Origin: Ruminococcus sp.
Lineage (GTDB): Bacteria > Bacillota > Clostridia > Oscillospirales > Ruminococcaceae
Direction: 5' to 3'
Length of the DNA stretch: 64,000 nucleotides
Assembly (NCBI GenBank): GCA_017470905.1
Contig: JAFUXL010000009.1
Span: 62,001 to 126,000 of the forward strand
Shown here: positions 53,107 to 60,632 of the stretch, piece after piece
Numbering within the stretch: position 1 is the stretch's first letter
Layout: the number at the start of each line of letters is the position of its first letter
Notes under the pieces: model-generated
What the model saw: only the letters and a program-made list of their open reading frames with translations
Database searches by the model: none
Told to the model about the DNA's origin: nothing
Program-made: the position numbers and the translations under genes

Positions 53107-54544
53107 AATAATTAAACGACTCGGCAAGAAGTCTCGATTTGAGTTCCCATAAACGGTGGGAAAGGTCTACATAATAATCGTGCGGATTTTCAAAACGTCT
53201 TACCTCGTCCCATATTGTCGAGAGCTGTTCCTTGCAGTAAGCCTTTATTTCCTCAATATCGGGGGATTTATAGATGCATTTTCCCTTATCGAATATCTGA
53301 ACCTGCAATTTTTTTGCTGTGAAGTTTATAAGCGTCATTCTCTTATATGTCTGCTGAGGGTCAAATATAGTATAGGGCTTTGTATCGTCAATTACCTCTC
53401 CTGCAAGGGTAATGACATCGGCGACAGCCTTTCCCGTGTCGTTGTCGAATAATCTCCATACCTCTTTGTACGATGGATTGGTTATTTTGGTTACATTTTC
53501 GGATATTTTTATCTTCGGGATAATACTGCCCTTTTCCTCCACGGCGACAAGCTTGTAAACCCCGCCGAATACAGGTTCTGACTTTGATGTGACAAGCCTC
53601 TCCCCTACTCCGAATATATCCACCTCTGCGCCCTGCATTATCAAATCCCTGATTATAAATTCATCGAGGGAATTTGATGCGACTATCTTAATATAATCAA
53701 GCCCCGCATCGTCAAGCATTTTTCTTGTCTTTTTGGAGAGATAGGCAATATCTCCGCTGTCAATTCTCACTCCTGCGCCTTTGTATCCCTTTTCTTCGAG
53801 TTCCTTGAAAACGGTTATCGCATTAGGAACTCCCGACCGCAGAACGCTGTATGTATCTATAAGAAGTGTACAGCTTTCGGGATATACCTTTGCATAAGCC
53901 CTGAAAGCCTCCAGTTCGCTCGGAAACAACTGCACCCAGCTGTGCGCCATAGTTCCCATAGCCTTAACTCCGAAATCCCTGTCGGAAATAGTACAAGCCG
54001 TACCTGCACAGCCGCCGATATATGCCGCCCTTGCGCCGTATACAGCCCCGTCATAGCCCTGCGCCCTGCGTGAGCCAAATTCCATGACGGGGCGACCCTG
54101 CGCCGCCTCTGTAATTCTGTGGGCTTTTGTGGCGATGAGCGACTGATGATTTATCGTAAGCAGCACCATGGTTTCGATAAACTGCGCCTGAATGGCAGAA
54201 CCTCTGACAGTTATAAGCGGTTCGTTCGGGAATATGGGAGTACCCTCGGGTATCGCCCATACGTCACATTCAAATTTAAAATTCTTAAGATATTCAAGAA
54301 ATTCCTCGCAGAAAATATTCTTATTCCTGAGATATTCTATATCTTTATCGGTAAACTCAAGATTTTCGAGGTATTCTATAAGCTGTTCAACGCCTGCCAT
54401 TACCGCATAGCCTGCATTGTCGGGTACTTTTCGGAAGAACATATCAAAATATGCTGTTTCCTGTCCTCTGCCGTTTTCAAAAAATCCGTTTGCCATAGTA
54501 AGCTCATAAAAATCAACCAGCATTGTAAGATTTCTCTTATCCAT
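53105..54544 (-). CDS. pncB: Nicotinate phosphoribosyltransferase
   Basis: Salvage of nicotinate to nicotinate mononucleotide in NAD synthesis. The ATG at 54544 (AAGGAG 6 bases upstream) gives 479 residues starting MDKRNLTMLVDFYELTMANG. Active-site blocks: FGSRRAQGYDGAVYGARAA, MGTMAHSWVQLF with the phosphorylated His, GVRIDSGDIAYLSKK, and VASNSLDE. The longer frame to 54718 comes from two family C elements. Confidence 0.95.
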   Translation of the reverse strand: MDKRNLTMLVDFYELTMANGFFENGRGQETAYFDMFFRKVPDNAGYAVMAGVEQLIEYLENLEFTDKDIEYLRNKNIFCEEFLEYLKNFKFECDVWAIPEGTPIFPNEPLITVRGSAIQAQFIETMVLLTINHQSLIATKAHRITEAAQGRPVMEFGSRRAQGYDGAVYGARAAYIGGCAGTACTISDRDFGVKAMGTMAHSWVQLFPSELEAFRAYAKVYPESCTLLIDTYSVLRSGVPNAITVFKELEEKGYKGAGVRIDSGDIAYLSKKTRKMLDDAGLDYIKIVASNSLDEFIIRDLIMQGAEVDIFGVGERLVTSKSEPVFGGVYKLVAVEEKGSIIPKIKISENVTKITNPSYKEVWRLFDNDTGKAVADVITLAGEVIDDTKPYTIFDPQQTYKRMTLINFTAKKLQVQIFDKGKCIYKSPDIEEIKAYCKEQLSTIWDEVRRFENPHDYYVDLSHRLWELKSRLLAESFNY

Positions 54545-54560
54545 TTTTATCTCCTTATTT

Positions 54561-54650
54561 AAAATCGTCAGTTTTCGCCTCTTTAATCTTGTGCTTTCGT
54601 TCACTGCGCTGCGCTCCGTTCTCTCCCAGCACAAGGGCGCAATTTTCCTA
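54561..54650 (-). repeat. Family C element, copy 6 (before pncB)
   Basis: Minus-strand sense: P1 AAAATTGCGCCC with GAGGCGAAAACT (weaker pairing); P2 CTTGTGCT/AGCACAAG, perfect; boxes GAGAACG and GTGAACG. Ends 16 bases before the ATG. Confidence 0.85.
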
Positions 54651-54655
54651 TATTT

Positions 54656-54747
54656 AAAATCGTCAATCTTCGCCCCTTTAATCTTGCCACTTCGTTCACT
54701 TGGCACAGCTACGTTCACTTTCGTGGCAAGGGCGAAAATTTCCTCTT
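54656..54747 (-). repeat. Family C element, copy 7 (tandem with copy 6)
   Basis: P1 AAATTTTCGCCC with GGGGCGAAGATT; P2 is CTTGCCAC/GTGGCAAG, a fully compensated variant of the CTTGTGCT/AGCACAAG stem in copy 6. Boxes GTGAACG twice around TAGCTGTGCCAA. Confidence 0.85.
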
Positions 54748-54759
54748 AATAATCCCAAA

Positions 54760-54806
54760 TTTAATTATGAATTATGCATTATGAATTATGCATTAATTAT
54801 GCATTG
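54760..54806. repeat. Family A run
   Basis: AATTATG/GCATTA words over about 45 bases between the family C pair and the upstream lipoprotein gene. Confidence 0.7.
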
Positions 54807-54819
54807 ACAACAGTTTTTG

Positions 54820-55623
54820 TCAATAATAACCATATTCAGACCATTCGTCATAATAACCGTAATTATAACGGTTTTCATCGGGGTCGTATGGCTGTGCCTC
54901 ATTTATGTGATAATTTTCGGGAACGGTTGAAAAATCGGGAGCTTTCTGCCATGAGTCGTCATATTCGACACCCTCCGAATTGAAATGCTCCTGTAATTGT
55001 GATATAATATCCTCTGCGCTCTGCGTTTTTACATATTTGCTTATCATCGGGAAATACATCTGCACATCGGAATTTTCCGAAAGATACGGGCAATAAAAAT
55101 CTATCGCCGCACATTCCGAATAAACCAGCGGGGGATTTGCGATATTATCCGCACTTTCTATCTTAGGCACGGAAGAAACCGCTTCGGCGGCTTTATTCAC
55201 AACGCTTTCTATATCATCATAGGTATTGTACATCACGGTAAATCTGACGGAATTTACCGTATCGCCCTCGCTCCATGAGGGTATCATATCCATACCGGAA
55301 AGAGCCTGATAATATTCGGGGTGCGCTTTCAGATACATTACCTGATAATCCTCCGTGATACGATAGGATATTTCGCTTTCTTCGGTACTTGACGGAACGT
55401 TTGTCGCTTCAACAAAAAAATGGCACTGCACGCCGTCCTCGTCCGTAAAGATATAGCATATATCGCTGTCATTTTCGGAGGTTTCCGCAAGGCTGAAATT
55501 TCTGTCGTACAGCTGTCCGAGGTAATCTGCGGCTTCCTCCTGACTGATTTTATCCTGCTCCGCACAGCCGCACGAAATTAAAGCAAGCACGGCTGAAACC
55601 ATAAATAATCCTGATTTTTTCAT
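54820..55623 (-). CDS. Lipoprotein of unknown function
   Basis: 267 residues with a lipoprotein signal (MKKSGLFMVSAVLALISCGC). Acidic mature protein with a Tyr-rich tail (YNYGYYDEWSEYGYY). Not recognised. An AT-rich leader precedes it, with TTTTACACT/ATACT-like stretches but no promoter I would assert. Confidence 0.75.
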   Translation of the reverse strand: MKKSGLFMVSAVLALISCGCAEQDKISQEEAADYLGQLYDRNFSLAETSENDSDICYIFTDEDGVQCHFFVEATNVPSSTEESEISYRITEDYQVMYLKAHPEYYQALSGMDMIPSWSEGDTVNSVRFTVMYNTYDDIESVVNKAAEAVSSVPKIESADNIANPPLVYSECAAIDFYCPYLSENSDVQMYFPMISKYVKTQSAEDIISQLQEHFNSEGVEYDDSWQKAPDFSTVPENYHINEAQPYDPDENRYNYGYYDEWSEYGYY

Positions 55624-55689
55624 ACATCATCCGCTTCCCGATTTTTTATACTTTAATTTTACACTATTTTGCCGAAAACGTCAAGACCC

Positions 55690-55882
55690 TTTTTTAATTC
55701 ATAATTCATAATTAAGAATTAAGAATTATGAATTAAGAATTAACTATAAGACGGCACTTTAAAATAACGCACAAAAAATTTTATATCTTGTCTGTTTTCC
55801 CCGTCCTTAAACAGACGAGGAAAATATTATTAAAAATTATTAATTTACGGCAATAAATTCAATTATGAATTATGCATTATTT
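55690..55882. repeat. Repeat mosaic between two lipoprotein genes
   Basis: Family A run (55693-55745), family B element with variant hairpin TTTTCCCCGTC/GACGAGGAAAA (55795-55824) and its ACAAAAAATTTTATAT arm, then family A words (55862-55882) overlapping the end of the next gene. No gene in the stretch. Confidence 0.7.
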
Positions 55883-57025
55883 ATATCTTGCGTATCCGTC
55901 TGCGCCTGTATTTATGGCAAGCTCTGCCTGCCGTTCGATTATATCGGGGTTGTCTATCCATTCGCCCTCGCCTGCCTCTCCTGCCCATTCATCGCCCTTT
56001 CCGACCTTGTACTCGGCAAGTCCAACAATGAGAGATACTCCGCTGCCTGCGGTTATCTCCTCCCATTCATAAAGGGTACTCTCAAAGGGGCATATCTCGT
56101 TTTCAAAGCCGAAATATATCTGCGGAACGATATAATCACAATATCCCCTCTGTCCGCCCCATAGCCTCACATCTGCATACTGCGACTCATAATCGGCATT
56201 GATATTCCCCTGCGGACTTATCCCGAAAACCACATCATTTCCGTATGTCCTGACCGTATCATAAAGGGCTTTGACAAATGCAGTACAGTTTTCGGTTCTC
56301 CATTCGGCTAAATCATATGCGCCGCTGTTTTCAAATTCCGTATCGTCAAATTCCTCAAAGCTTGTCGGGTAGAAATAATCGTCAATATGAATGCCGTCAA
56401 CGTTATAATTTTCTATTATCTCCTCGGCACATCTGCATATCAAATCCCTGACCTCTTCGTAAGAGGGGTCGAGATACCACCTGCCGTTGACGATTTTTGC
56501 AAACCTGCAATCGGGGTCGTCAGCCCATTGCTTAATTATAAAGCTGTCGTCAAGATATTTCATCTCCTCAACGCTCTGACATCTGAGCGGATTAATCCAC
56601 GCATGGGCGGATATTTTCAGCGCATGAGCCTCCTGTGTCATTATTTCAAGCGGGTCATAATCGCCGTCAAGCATTGCGCCTTTCGGGAATATTTCAGAAT
56701 TATAATATGCATCCGCAAAAGGATGCGCATGGATATAAAGCGTATTCACCCCCTCATCACGGGCGGCTGAAAATTCTTCCTTTACAATCTCCCTGAACTC
56801 GTCCTCGGATTTGCCGTGCATATATTCCTCATATCTTATATACGGTATCCAGAGGGCATTCTGATTTTTATAATTTATCCTGCCGCTGATTGCCTGTATA
56901 TCGCTCTGTGAGGGAGGTATGTCCTCGACAAGAGAGGTTTCGGGCTGTACGTCATTATCGGGGATTTGCGGAACTGTACACGACACAAGGGCAAGCATCG
57001 GAATTAATAAAATTAATTTTTTCAT
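55877..57025 (-). CDS. GHL10/DUF187-type glycoside hydrolase-like lipoprotein
   Basis: 382 residues with lipobox LVSC (Cys16). The TIM-barrel pattern of family-10-like glycosyl hydrolases (DUF187) is clear: GVNTLYIHAHPFADAYY, LKISAHAWINPLR, DPSYEEVRDLICRCAEEI, NVDGIHIDDYFYPTSF with probable catalytic Asp residues, and VFGISPQGNI. Probably cell-surface and acting on a polysaccharide or peptidoglycan sugar; substrate unknown. Two family C elements precede it; GGAGA is the ribosome site. Confidence 0.88.
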   Translation of the reverse strand: MKKLILLIPMLALVSCTVPQIPDNDVQPETSLVEDIPPSQSDIQAISGRINYKNQNALWIPYIRYEEYMHGKSEDEFREIVKEEFSAARDEGVNTLYIHAHPFADAYYNSEIFPKGAMLDGDYDPLEIMTQEAHALKISAHAWINPLRCQSVEEMKYLDDSFIIKQWADDPDCRFAKIVNGRWYLDPSYEEVRDLICRCAEEIIENYNVDGIHIDDYFYPTSFEEFDDTEFENSGAYDLAEWRTENCTAFVKALYDTVRTYGNDVVFGISPQGNINADYESQYADVRLWGGQRGYCDYIVPQIYFGFENEICPFESTLYEWEEITAGSGVSLIVGLAEYKVGKGDEWAGEAGEGEWIDNPDIIERQAELAINTGADGYARYK

Positions 57026-57040
57026 AATCTTCTCCTATTT

Positions 57041-57132
57041 ATAGTCGTCAATTTTTGTCTGTTAATACTTGCCATTTCGTTCACTTCACTTTGTTGCGTT
57101 CACTATCATGGCAAGGACAAAAATTTCCTCTT
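57041..57132 (-). repeat. Family C element, copy 8 (before the GHL10-type gene)
   Basis: P1 is AAATTTTTGTCC with AGACAAAAATT, a compensated change from the usual CGCC/GGCG; P2 is CTTGCCAT/ATGGCAAG, also compensated. Boxes GTGAACG twice around CAACAAAGTGAA. Ends 15 bases before the ATG. Confidence 0.87.
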
Positions 57133-57224
57133 AAAATCGTAAATTTTCGCCTTCTAAACCTTGTGTCTTTGTTCACTTCGCTATGCTTCATTCACTCCCG
57201 ACACAAGGGCGAAAATTTCCTCTG
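57133..57224 (-). repeat. Family C element, copy 9 (tandem with copy 8)
   Basis: P1 AAATTTTCGCCC with AAGGCGAAAATT; P2 CTTGTGTC/GACACAAG, perfect; boxes GTGAATG and GTGAACA. The gene on its far side (57397) is divergent, so the pair lies in a true 5' leader, not an operon gap. Confidence 0.85.
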
Positions 57225-57225
57225 A

Positions 57226-57380
57226 CAAAAATTTTTATATTTGTTCTTGTTCCCACCGCCTACGGCGGAGGGAACATGGTATAAATTTTTTCTTACATGA
57301 TATTATATGAATAAGGATTTAAGATTATTTCAATCTATTTGTGATATTATTCAATAAGTAATTATGAATTATGCATTAAC
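57226..57380. repeat. Family B element and family A words between divergent genes
   Basis: Hairpin GTTCCCACCGCC-TAC-GGCGGAGGGAAC (57249-57275) with the ACAAAAATTTTTATATTTG arm; family A words at 57358-57378 just before the ribosome site of the plus-strand gene. Promoters for either gene are not clear. Confidence 0.7.
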
Positions 57381-57396
57381 ACCGGGAGATGATTAA

Positions 57397-58269
57397 ATGA
57401 AAAAAATTGCACTTGCAGCAGCTATGATTTTAATGACTTTCACACTGACATCATGCATGGACAAGGGCGAAAAAATAACGGTTGAAGAAACTTCCGAAAT
57501 TCAGCAGGAAACAGTCGATTTCGGCAAGCTTGACCTGACGGTTTTCGATGTCGGAAAAGCCGACAGCATGATATTGACTTCCGAAAACAGCACCGTAATA
57601 ATAGACTGCGGAGAAAAGGGCGATGGCAAGGAAATTATAAACTGTCTCGAAGAAAAAAATATCTCCTCCGTTGATTATCTCATAATAACCCATTACGACA
57701 AAGACCACGTTGGCGGTGCGGCCAAGGTTATAAACAATATCGAAGTAAAAAACGTCCTTGCCCCTGATTATGAGGAGGAAAGCGAGGAAATGGAAAAATA
57801 TAACAAAGCCTTGAATGAATCAGGCATAACCCCTCAGCTTTTAACGAGTGATATTTCTTTCACGCTCGGCAATGCGGATTATACGATATATGCACCGAAG
57901 CAGACCTATTACGGCGATGACGATGACAACGACTTTTCGCTGGTTATGAAAGTAACTCACGGGAATAATGTTCTTCTTTTCACGGGCGATGCAATGGAGC
58001 AGAGACTTGAGGAAATTATGGACATAGGCGACTGCGATTTTCTGAAAGTCCCCTATCACGGACGGCATCTCGATAATTTAAGTCAGTTTCTCGATGCGGT
58101 AACTCCCGAAGTCGCCGTTGTATGCACATCAAAAAGCGAATTTTCAGCTGACACACAGAACGAGCTTATAAACAGGAATATTGAATACTATGCCACCTGT
58201 TTCAACGGACAAATAAAATTATCAAGCGACGGAAACAATATAACCGTATCAGCCGAAAAAGGCGCATAA
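57397..58269 (+). CDS. MBL-fold hydrolase lipoprotein (ComEC/Rec2 C-terminal-like)
   Basis: 290 residues with lipobox LTSC (Cys20). The metallo-beta-lactamase fold begins at about residue 47 (DLTVFDVGKADSMILTSENSTVIIDCG), with the metal motif THYDKDHVGG, a further metal Asp in LLFTGDAMEQR and His in LKVPYHGRHLDN. This resembles the nuclease-like domain of ComEC and its secreted stand-alone relatives; activity unknown. GGGAGATG serves as ribosome site. Confidence 0.88.
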   Translation: MKKIALAAAMILMTFTLTSCMDKGEKITVEETSEIQQETVDFGKLDLTVFDVGKADSMILTSENSTVIIDCGEKGDGKEIINCLEEKNISSVDYLIITHYDKDHVGGAAKVINNIEVKNVLAPDYEEESEEMEKYNKALNESGITPQLLTSDISFTLGNADYTIYAPKQTYYGDDDDNDFSLVMKVTHGNNVLLFTGDAMEQRLEEIMDIGDCDFLKVPYHGRHLDNLSQFLDAVTPEVAVVCTSKSEFSADTQNELINRNIEYYATCFNGQIKLSSDGNNITVSAEKGA

Positions 58270-58285
58270 CTGCCATACAAAATTT

Positions 58286-58312
58286 TTGCCCTGAAATGAT
58301 TTCAGGGCAATT
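58286..58312. terminator. Probable terminator between convergent genes
   Basis: GCCCTGAAAT-G-ATTTCAGGGC, perfect arms, with AATTTATTATTATTT after it on the plus strand; the U-run is interrupted. Confidence 0.65.
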
Positions 58313-58342
58313 TATTATTATTTAGTTATAAGAAGTCAGAAT

Positions 58343-58768
58343 TTATTCAAGATAATAAACCCCTACATAAGCAAGCTGATTATTTTCTATTATAAAACCA
58401 ATAGATTCGCCCCAGTCGCCCTCGCCCTCAACTATATATCTGATTGATTCTTTTTTTTCGGGTGTTTCCACATAAACTGTATTGAACCAGCAGTATTCCA
58501 GAATATCAACCACATTTTTAAGTTCAGGCAATTTAAATTCTTCATTAATACCGCCTTTTTTTGCATATCTTATTATTCCCTCGCAAATCTCATTTATTAA
58601 TGAACTTGGTAAGTTATTAAATGATTCGACACATTTTTCAGCATAATCAGCAAGTGAAGATTTTTCAATATAAATCGTCATTTCCGGCAGATTCTCCTCA
58701 TTATGAAAAAAACTGCTTCTGAATATACCTTCCCAGCTTGCATCCTGTTTATTTATCCATTCAATCAT
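58343..58768 (-). CDS. Unknown cytosolic protein, 141 residues
   Basis: Not recognised. Acidic, no signal, several Trp; the end reads YIVEGEGDWGESIGFIIENNQLAYVG, a layout seen in small immunity-type and DUF proteins of polymorphic-toxin loci, but no toxin is next to it, so no role is claimed. Strong ribosome site (AGGAGG). Base composition is more AT-rich than its neighbours. Confidence 0.7.
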   Translation of the reverse strand: MIEWINKQDASWEGIFRSSFFHNEENLPEMTIYIEKSSLADYAEKCVESFNNLPSSLINEICEGIIRYAKKGGINEEFKLPELKNVVDILEYCWFNTVYVETPEKKESIRYIVEGEGDWGESIGFIIENNQLAYVGVYYLE

Positions 58769-58803
58769 TAGTTTTACCTCCTGAAATTATGATTTATTAT
58801 AAT

Positions 58804-58849
58804 AAAAAAGTCATAGTATTTCCGACAGGAATATCAGAAATACCATGAC
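58804..58849 (-). terminator. Rho-independent terminator of the aldolase gene region
   Basis: Minus strand GTCATGGTATTTC, 14-base loop, GAAATACTATGAC (one mismatch), then TTTTTTA. Confidence 0.88.
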
Positions 58850-58897
58850 TCAATACTTCATATCATAAGCGTACTTTTATGTCAGTTATTTAACTGA

Positions 58898-59761
58898 TTA
58901 AGCCTTGTCTACGCTGCCGAAAAGCTCCATTTTCTCCTTGACTTTAGCCTTGATAGCCTCAAATCCGGGAGCGAGGAGTTTTCTGGGGTCAAAGCCCTTG
59001 CCCTGCTGGTCTTTTCCTGCCTCGATATAGCCTCTTGTAGCCTCTGCGAATACGAGCTGGCACTCTGTATTTACGTTAATCTTTGCAACGCCGAGAGAGA
59101 TAGCCTTTGTAATCTGGTCATCGGGGATACCTGTGCCGCCGTGGAGAACGAGGGGAACATCGCCTACTGTATTCTTGATAGCCTCAAGAGTTTCAAAGCT
59201 GAGACCCTCCCAGTTTGCAGGGTATACACCGTGGATATTTCCGATACCTGCTGCAAGGAAATCAACACCGAGGTCAGCAATCTGCTTGCATTCGTTGGGG
59301 TCTGCACATTCGCCCTTGCCGATAACGCCGTCCTCTTCGCCGCCGATTGCGCCTACTTCAGCCTCGATTGAAAGACCGAGATGATGAGCGGCATTTACAA
59401 GCTCTGTGGTCTTTGCAACGTTTTCCTCAATCGGGAAGTGTGAGCCGTCAAACATGATTGAAGTAAAGCCTGCCTTGATACACTTGTAGCAGCCCTCATA
59501 TGAGCCGTGGTCAAGGTGAAGTGCAACAGGAACGGTAATTCCGAGGGACTCGTCCATAGCCTTTACCATAGCGGCAACTGTCTCGAAGCCTGTCATGTAC
59601 TTTCCTGCGCCCTCTGACACACCGAGGATAACGGGAGAGTTAAGCTCCTGTGCTGTGAGGAGAATAGCCTTTGTCCATTCGAGGTTGTTGATATTGAACT
59701 GACCTACTGCGTACTTGCCTTCTCTTGCCTTTGTGAGCATTTCTGTAGCTGAAACTAACAT
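58898..59761 (-). CDS. fba: Class II fructose-1,6-bisphosphate aldolase
   Basis: Zinc-dependent glycolytic/gluconeogenic aldolase, 287 residues. Zinc ligand block VALHLDHGSYEGC (Asp84, His85), VEAEVG-type block at 133-137 (EAEVGAIGGEEDG), and LVLHGGTGIPD with a second His. Codon use is strongly biased, fitting high expression. Monocistronic: own promoter and terminator; AGGAGG ribosome site. Confidence 0.96.
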   Translation of the reverse strand: MLVSATEMLTKAREGKYAVGQFNINNLEWTKAILLTAQELNSPVILGVSEGAGKYMTGFETVAAMVKAMDESLGITVPVALHLDHGSYEGCYKCIKAGFTSIMFDGSHFPIEENVAKTTELVNAAHHLGLSIEAEVGAIGGEEDGVIGKGECADPNECKQIADLGVDFLAAGIGNIHGVYPANWEGLSFETLEAIKNTVGDVPLVLHGGTGIPDDQITKAISLGVAKINVNTECQLVFAEATRGYIEAGKDQQGKGFDPRKLLAPGFEAIKAKVKEKMELFGSVDKA

Positions 59762-59816
59762 GATTTTATTTCCTCCTGAAATTCAATGTCGGAGCATTTT
59801 ATGCCCCATTGTTATT

Positions 59817-59845
59817 ATTGTATCATATCTTTATGAAAATTGCAA
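59817..59845 (-). promoter_or_regulatory. Promoter of fba
   Basis: Minus strand TTGCAA, 17-base spacer, TACAAT. The 25 bases upstream of the -35 (AAATTTTCTGTAACCCC and flanks) closely resemble those upstream of the promoter at 60575. Confidence 0.75.
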
Positions 59846-59885
59846 GGGGTTACAGAAAATTTTAGAAATATTTAATATTTATAAG

Positions 59886-60533
59886 TTAATCCGCTTTTTC
59901 TATCCAGAGGTTGAACATACCAAAATCGCCTGCCCATTTACTGCCCACTATTTTCATCTGTTGTGCGCCTGTAAGGTCTATCGTATGATGTGTCGGAAGA
60001 GCTTCGGGGTCGAGGTCAAGCTGCCACACAACCTTTCCGTCAAGGTATATGTACAATGTTTCTTCTGTCGCAACTCCACGTTCGTCAATATTTCCAATAT
60101 CAAAGGAAAAATTTTTATAGCCCTGCGAAAGATTGAACAGGGCATATCCCTCGCCGCCCCAGTTTCCCGTACCGCCTATGCTTATGCCTGATGCATATTT
60201 ATTTCCCGCAATGGCAAGATTTGTCCATTCTTCATAGCGGTCTGTCTGGTAAGGCGGACAAAGCTCCAACAAATCTCCCTCTTTTATTTCTATTACTCCG
60301 GGAACATCTTCCGCCGCATTTTCAACGACCTCCGGAGAAGAGCCGTTGTTTTCGGCAATATTATCGACAACACTGCTGTCGGGAACTTCCTGAACAATCA
60401 CAACAGAGCTTTCCGTTCCTTTTCTGTTGCTGTTTATTTCGCTCAGATTGGCGACTATACCCGTAACTATACCTATTACGCTGAGAACACCGACAATGGT
60501 TATAGTACCCTTTTTCTTGTTACTGAGAGCCAT
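59886..60533 (-). CDS. Membrane-anchored protein with NPCBM-like carbohydrate-binding domain
   Basis: 215 residues from the ATG at 60533 (AAGGAG upstream). One membrane helix at about 12-32 as signal anchor, a variable Ser/Asn/Glu linker (about 35-90), then a beta-sandwich domain to the end with AIAGNKYASGISIGGTGNW, GYKNFSFDIGNIDERGVATEETLYIYLDG and a TIDLTGAQQMKIVG block, which fits the NPCBM family. Probably cell-surface glycan binding. Substrate unknown. Confidence 0.78.
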   Translation of the reverse strand: MALSNKKKGTITIVGVLSVIGIVTGIVANLSEINSNRKGTESSVVIVQEVPDSSVVDNIAENNGSSPEVVENAAEDVPGVIEIKEGDLLELCPPYQTDRYEEWTNLAIAGNKYASGISIGGTGNWGGEGYALFNLSQGYKNFSFDIGNIDERGVATEETLYIYLDGKVVWQLDLDPEALPTHHTIDLTGAQQMKIVGSKWAGDFGMFNLWIEKAD

Positions 60534-60574
60534 ACATAAAATCTCCTTTTGCTGTTTAAATTCGATATGATACA

Positions 60575-60603
60575 ATTCTATCATACTTTTTCGCAAATTG
60601 CAA
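60575..60603 (-). promoter_or_regulatory. Promoter of the NPCBM-like gene
   Basis: Minus strand TTGCAA, 17-base spacer, TAGAAT. The insertion sequence begins 30 bases upstream of the -35. Confidence 0.75.
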
Positions 60604-60607
60604 GGAT

Positions 60608-60632
60608 TTACGGAAATTTTCAGAAAGTTTTA
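60608..60632 (+). repeat. 25-bp target-site duplication, left copy
   Basis: Starts TTACGGAAATTTTC and ends AGAAAGTTTTA; directly abuts the TGT end of the insertion sequence and is identical to 61726-61750. Confidence 0.9.

Noticed and set aside
58343-58768. Immunity protein of a toxin system
   Set aside because: No toxin gene beside it; the resemblance is only in the general layout.
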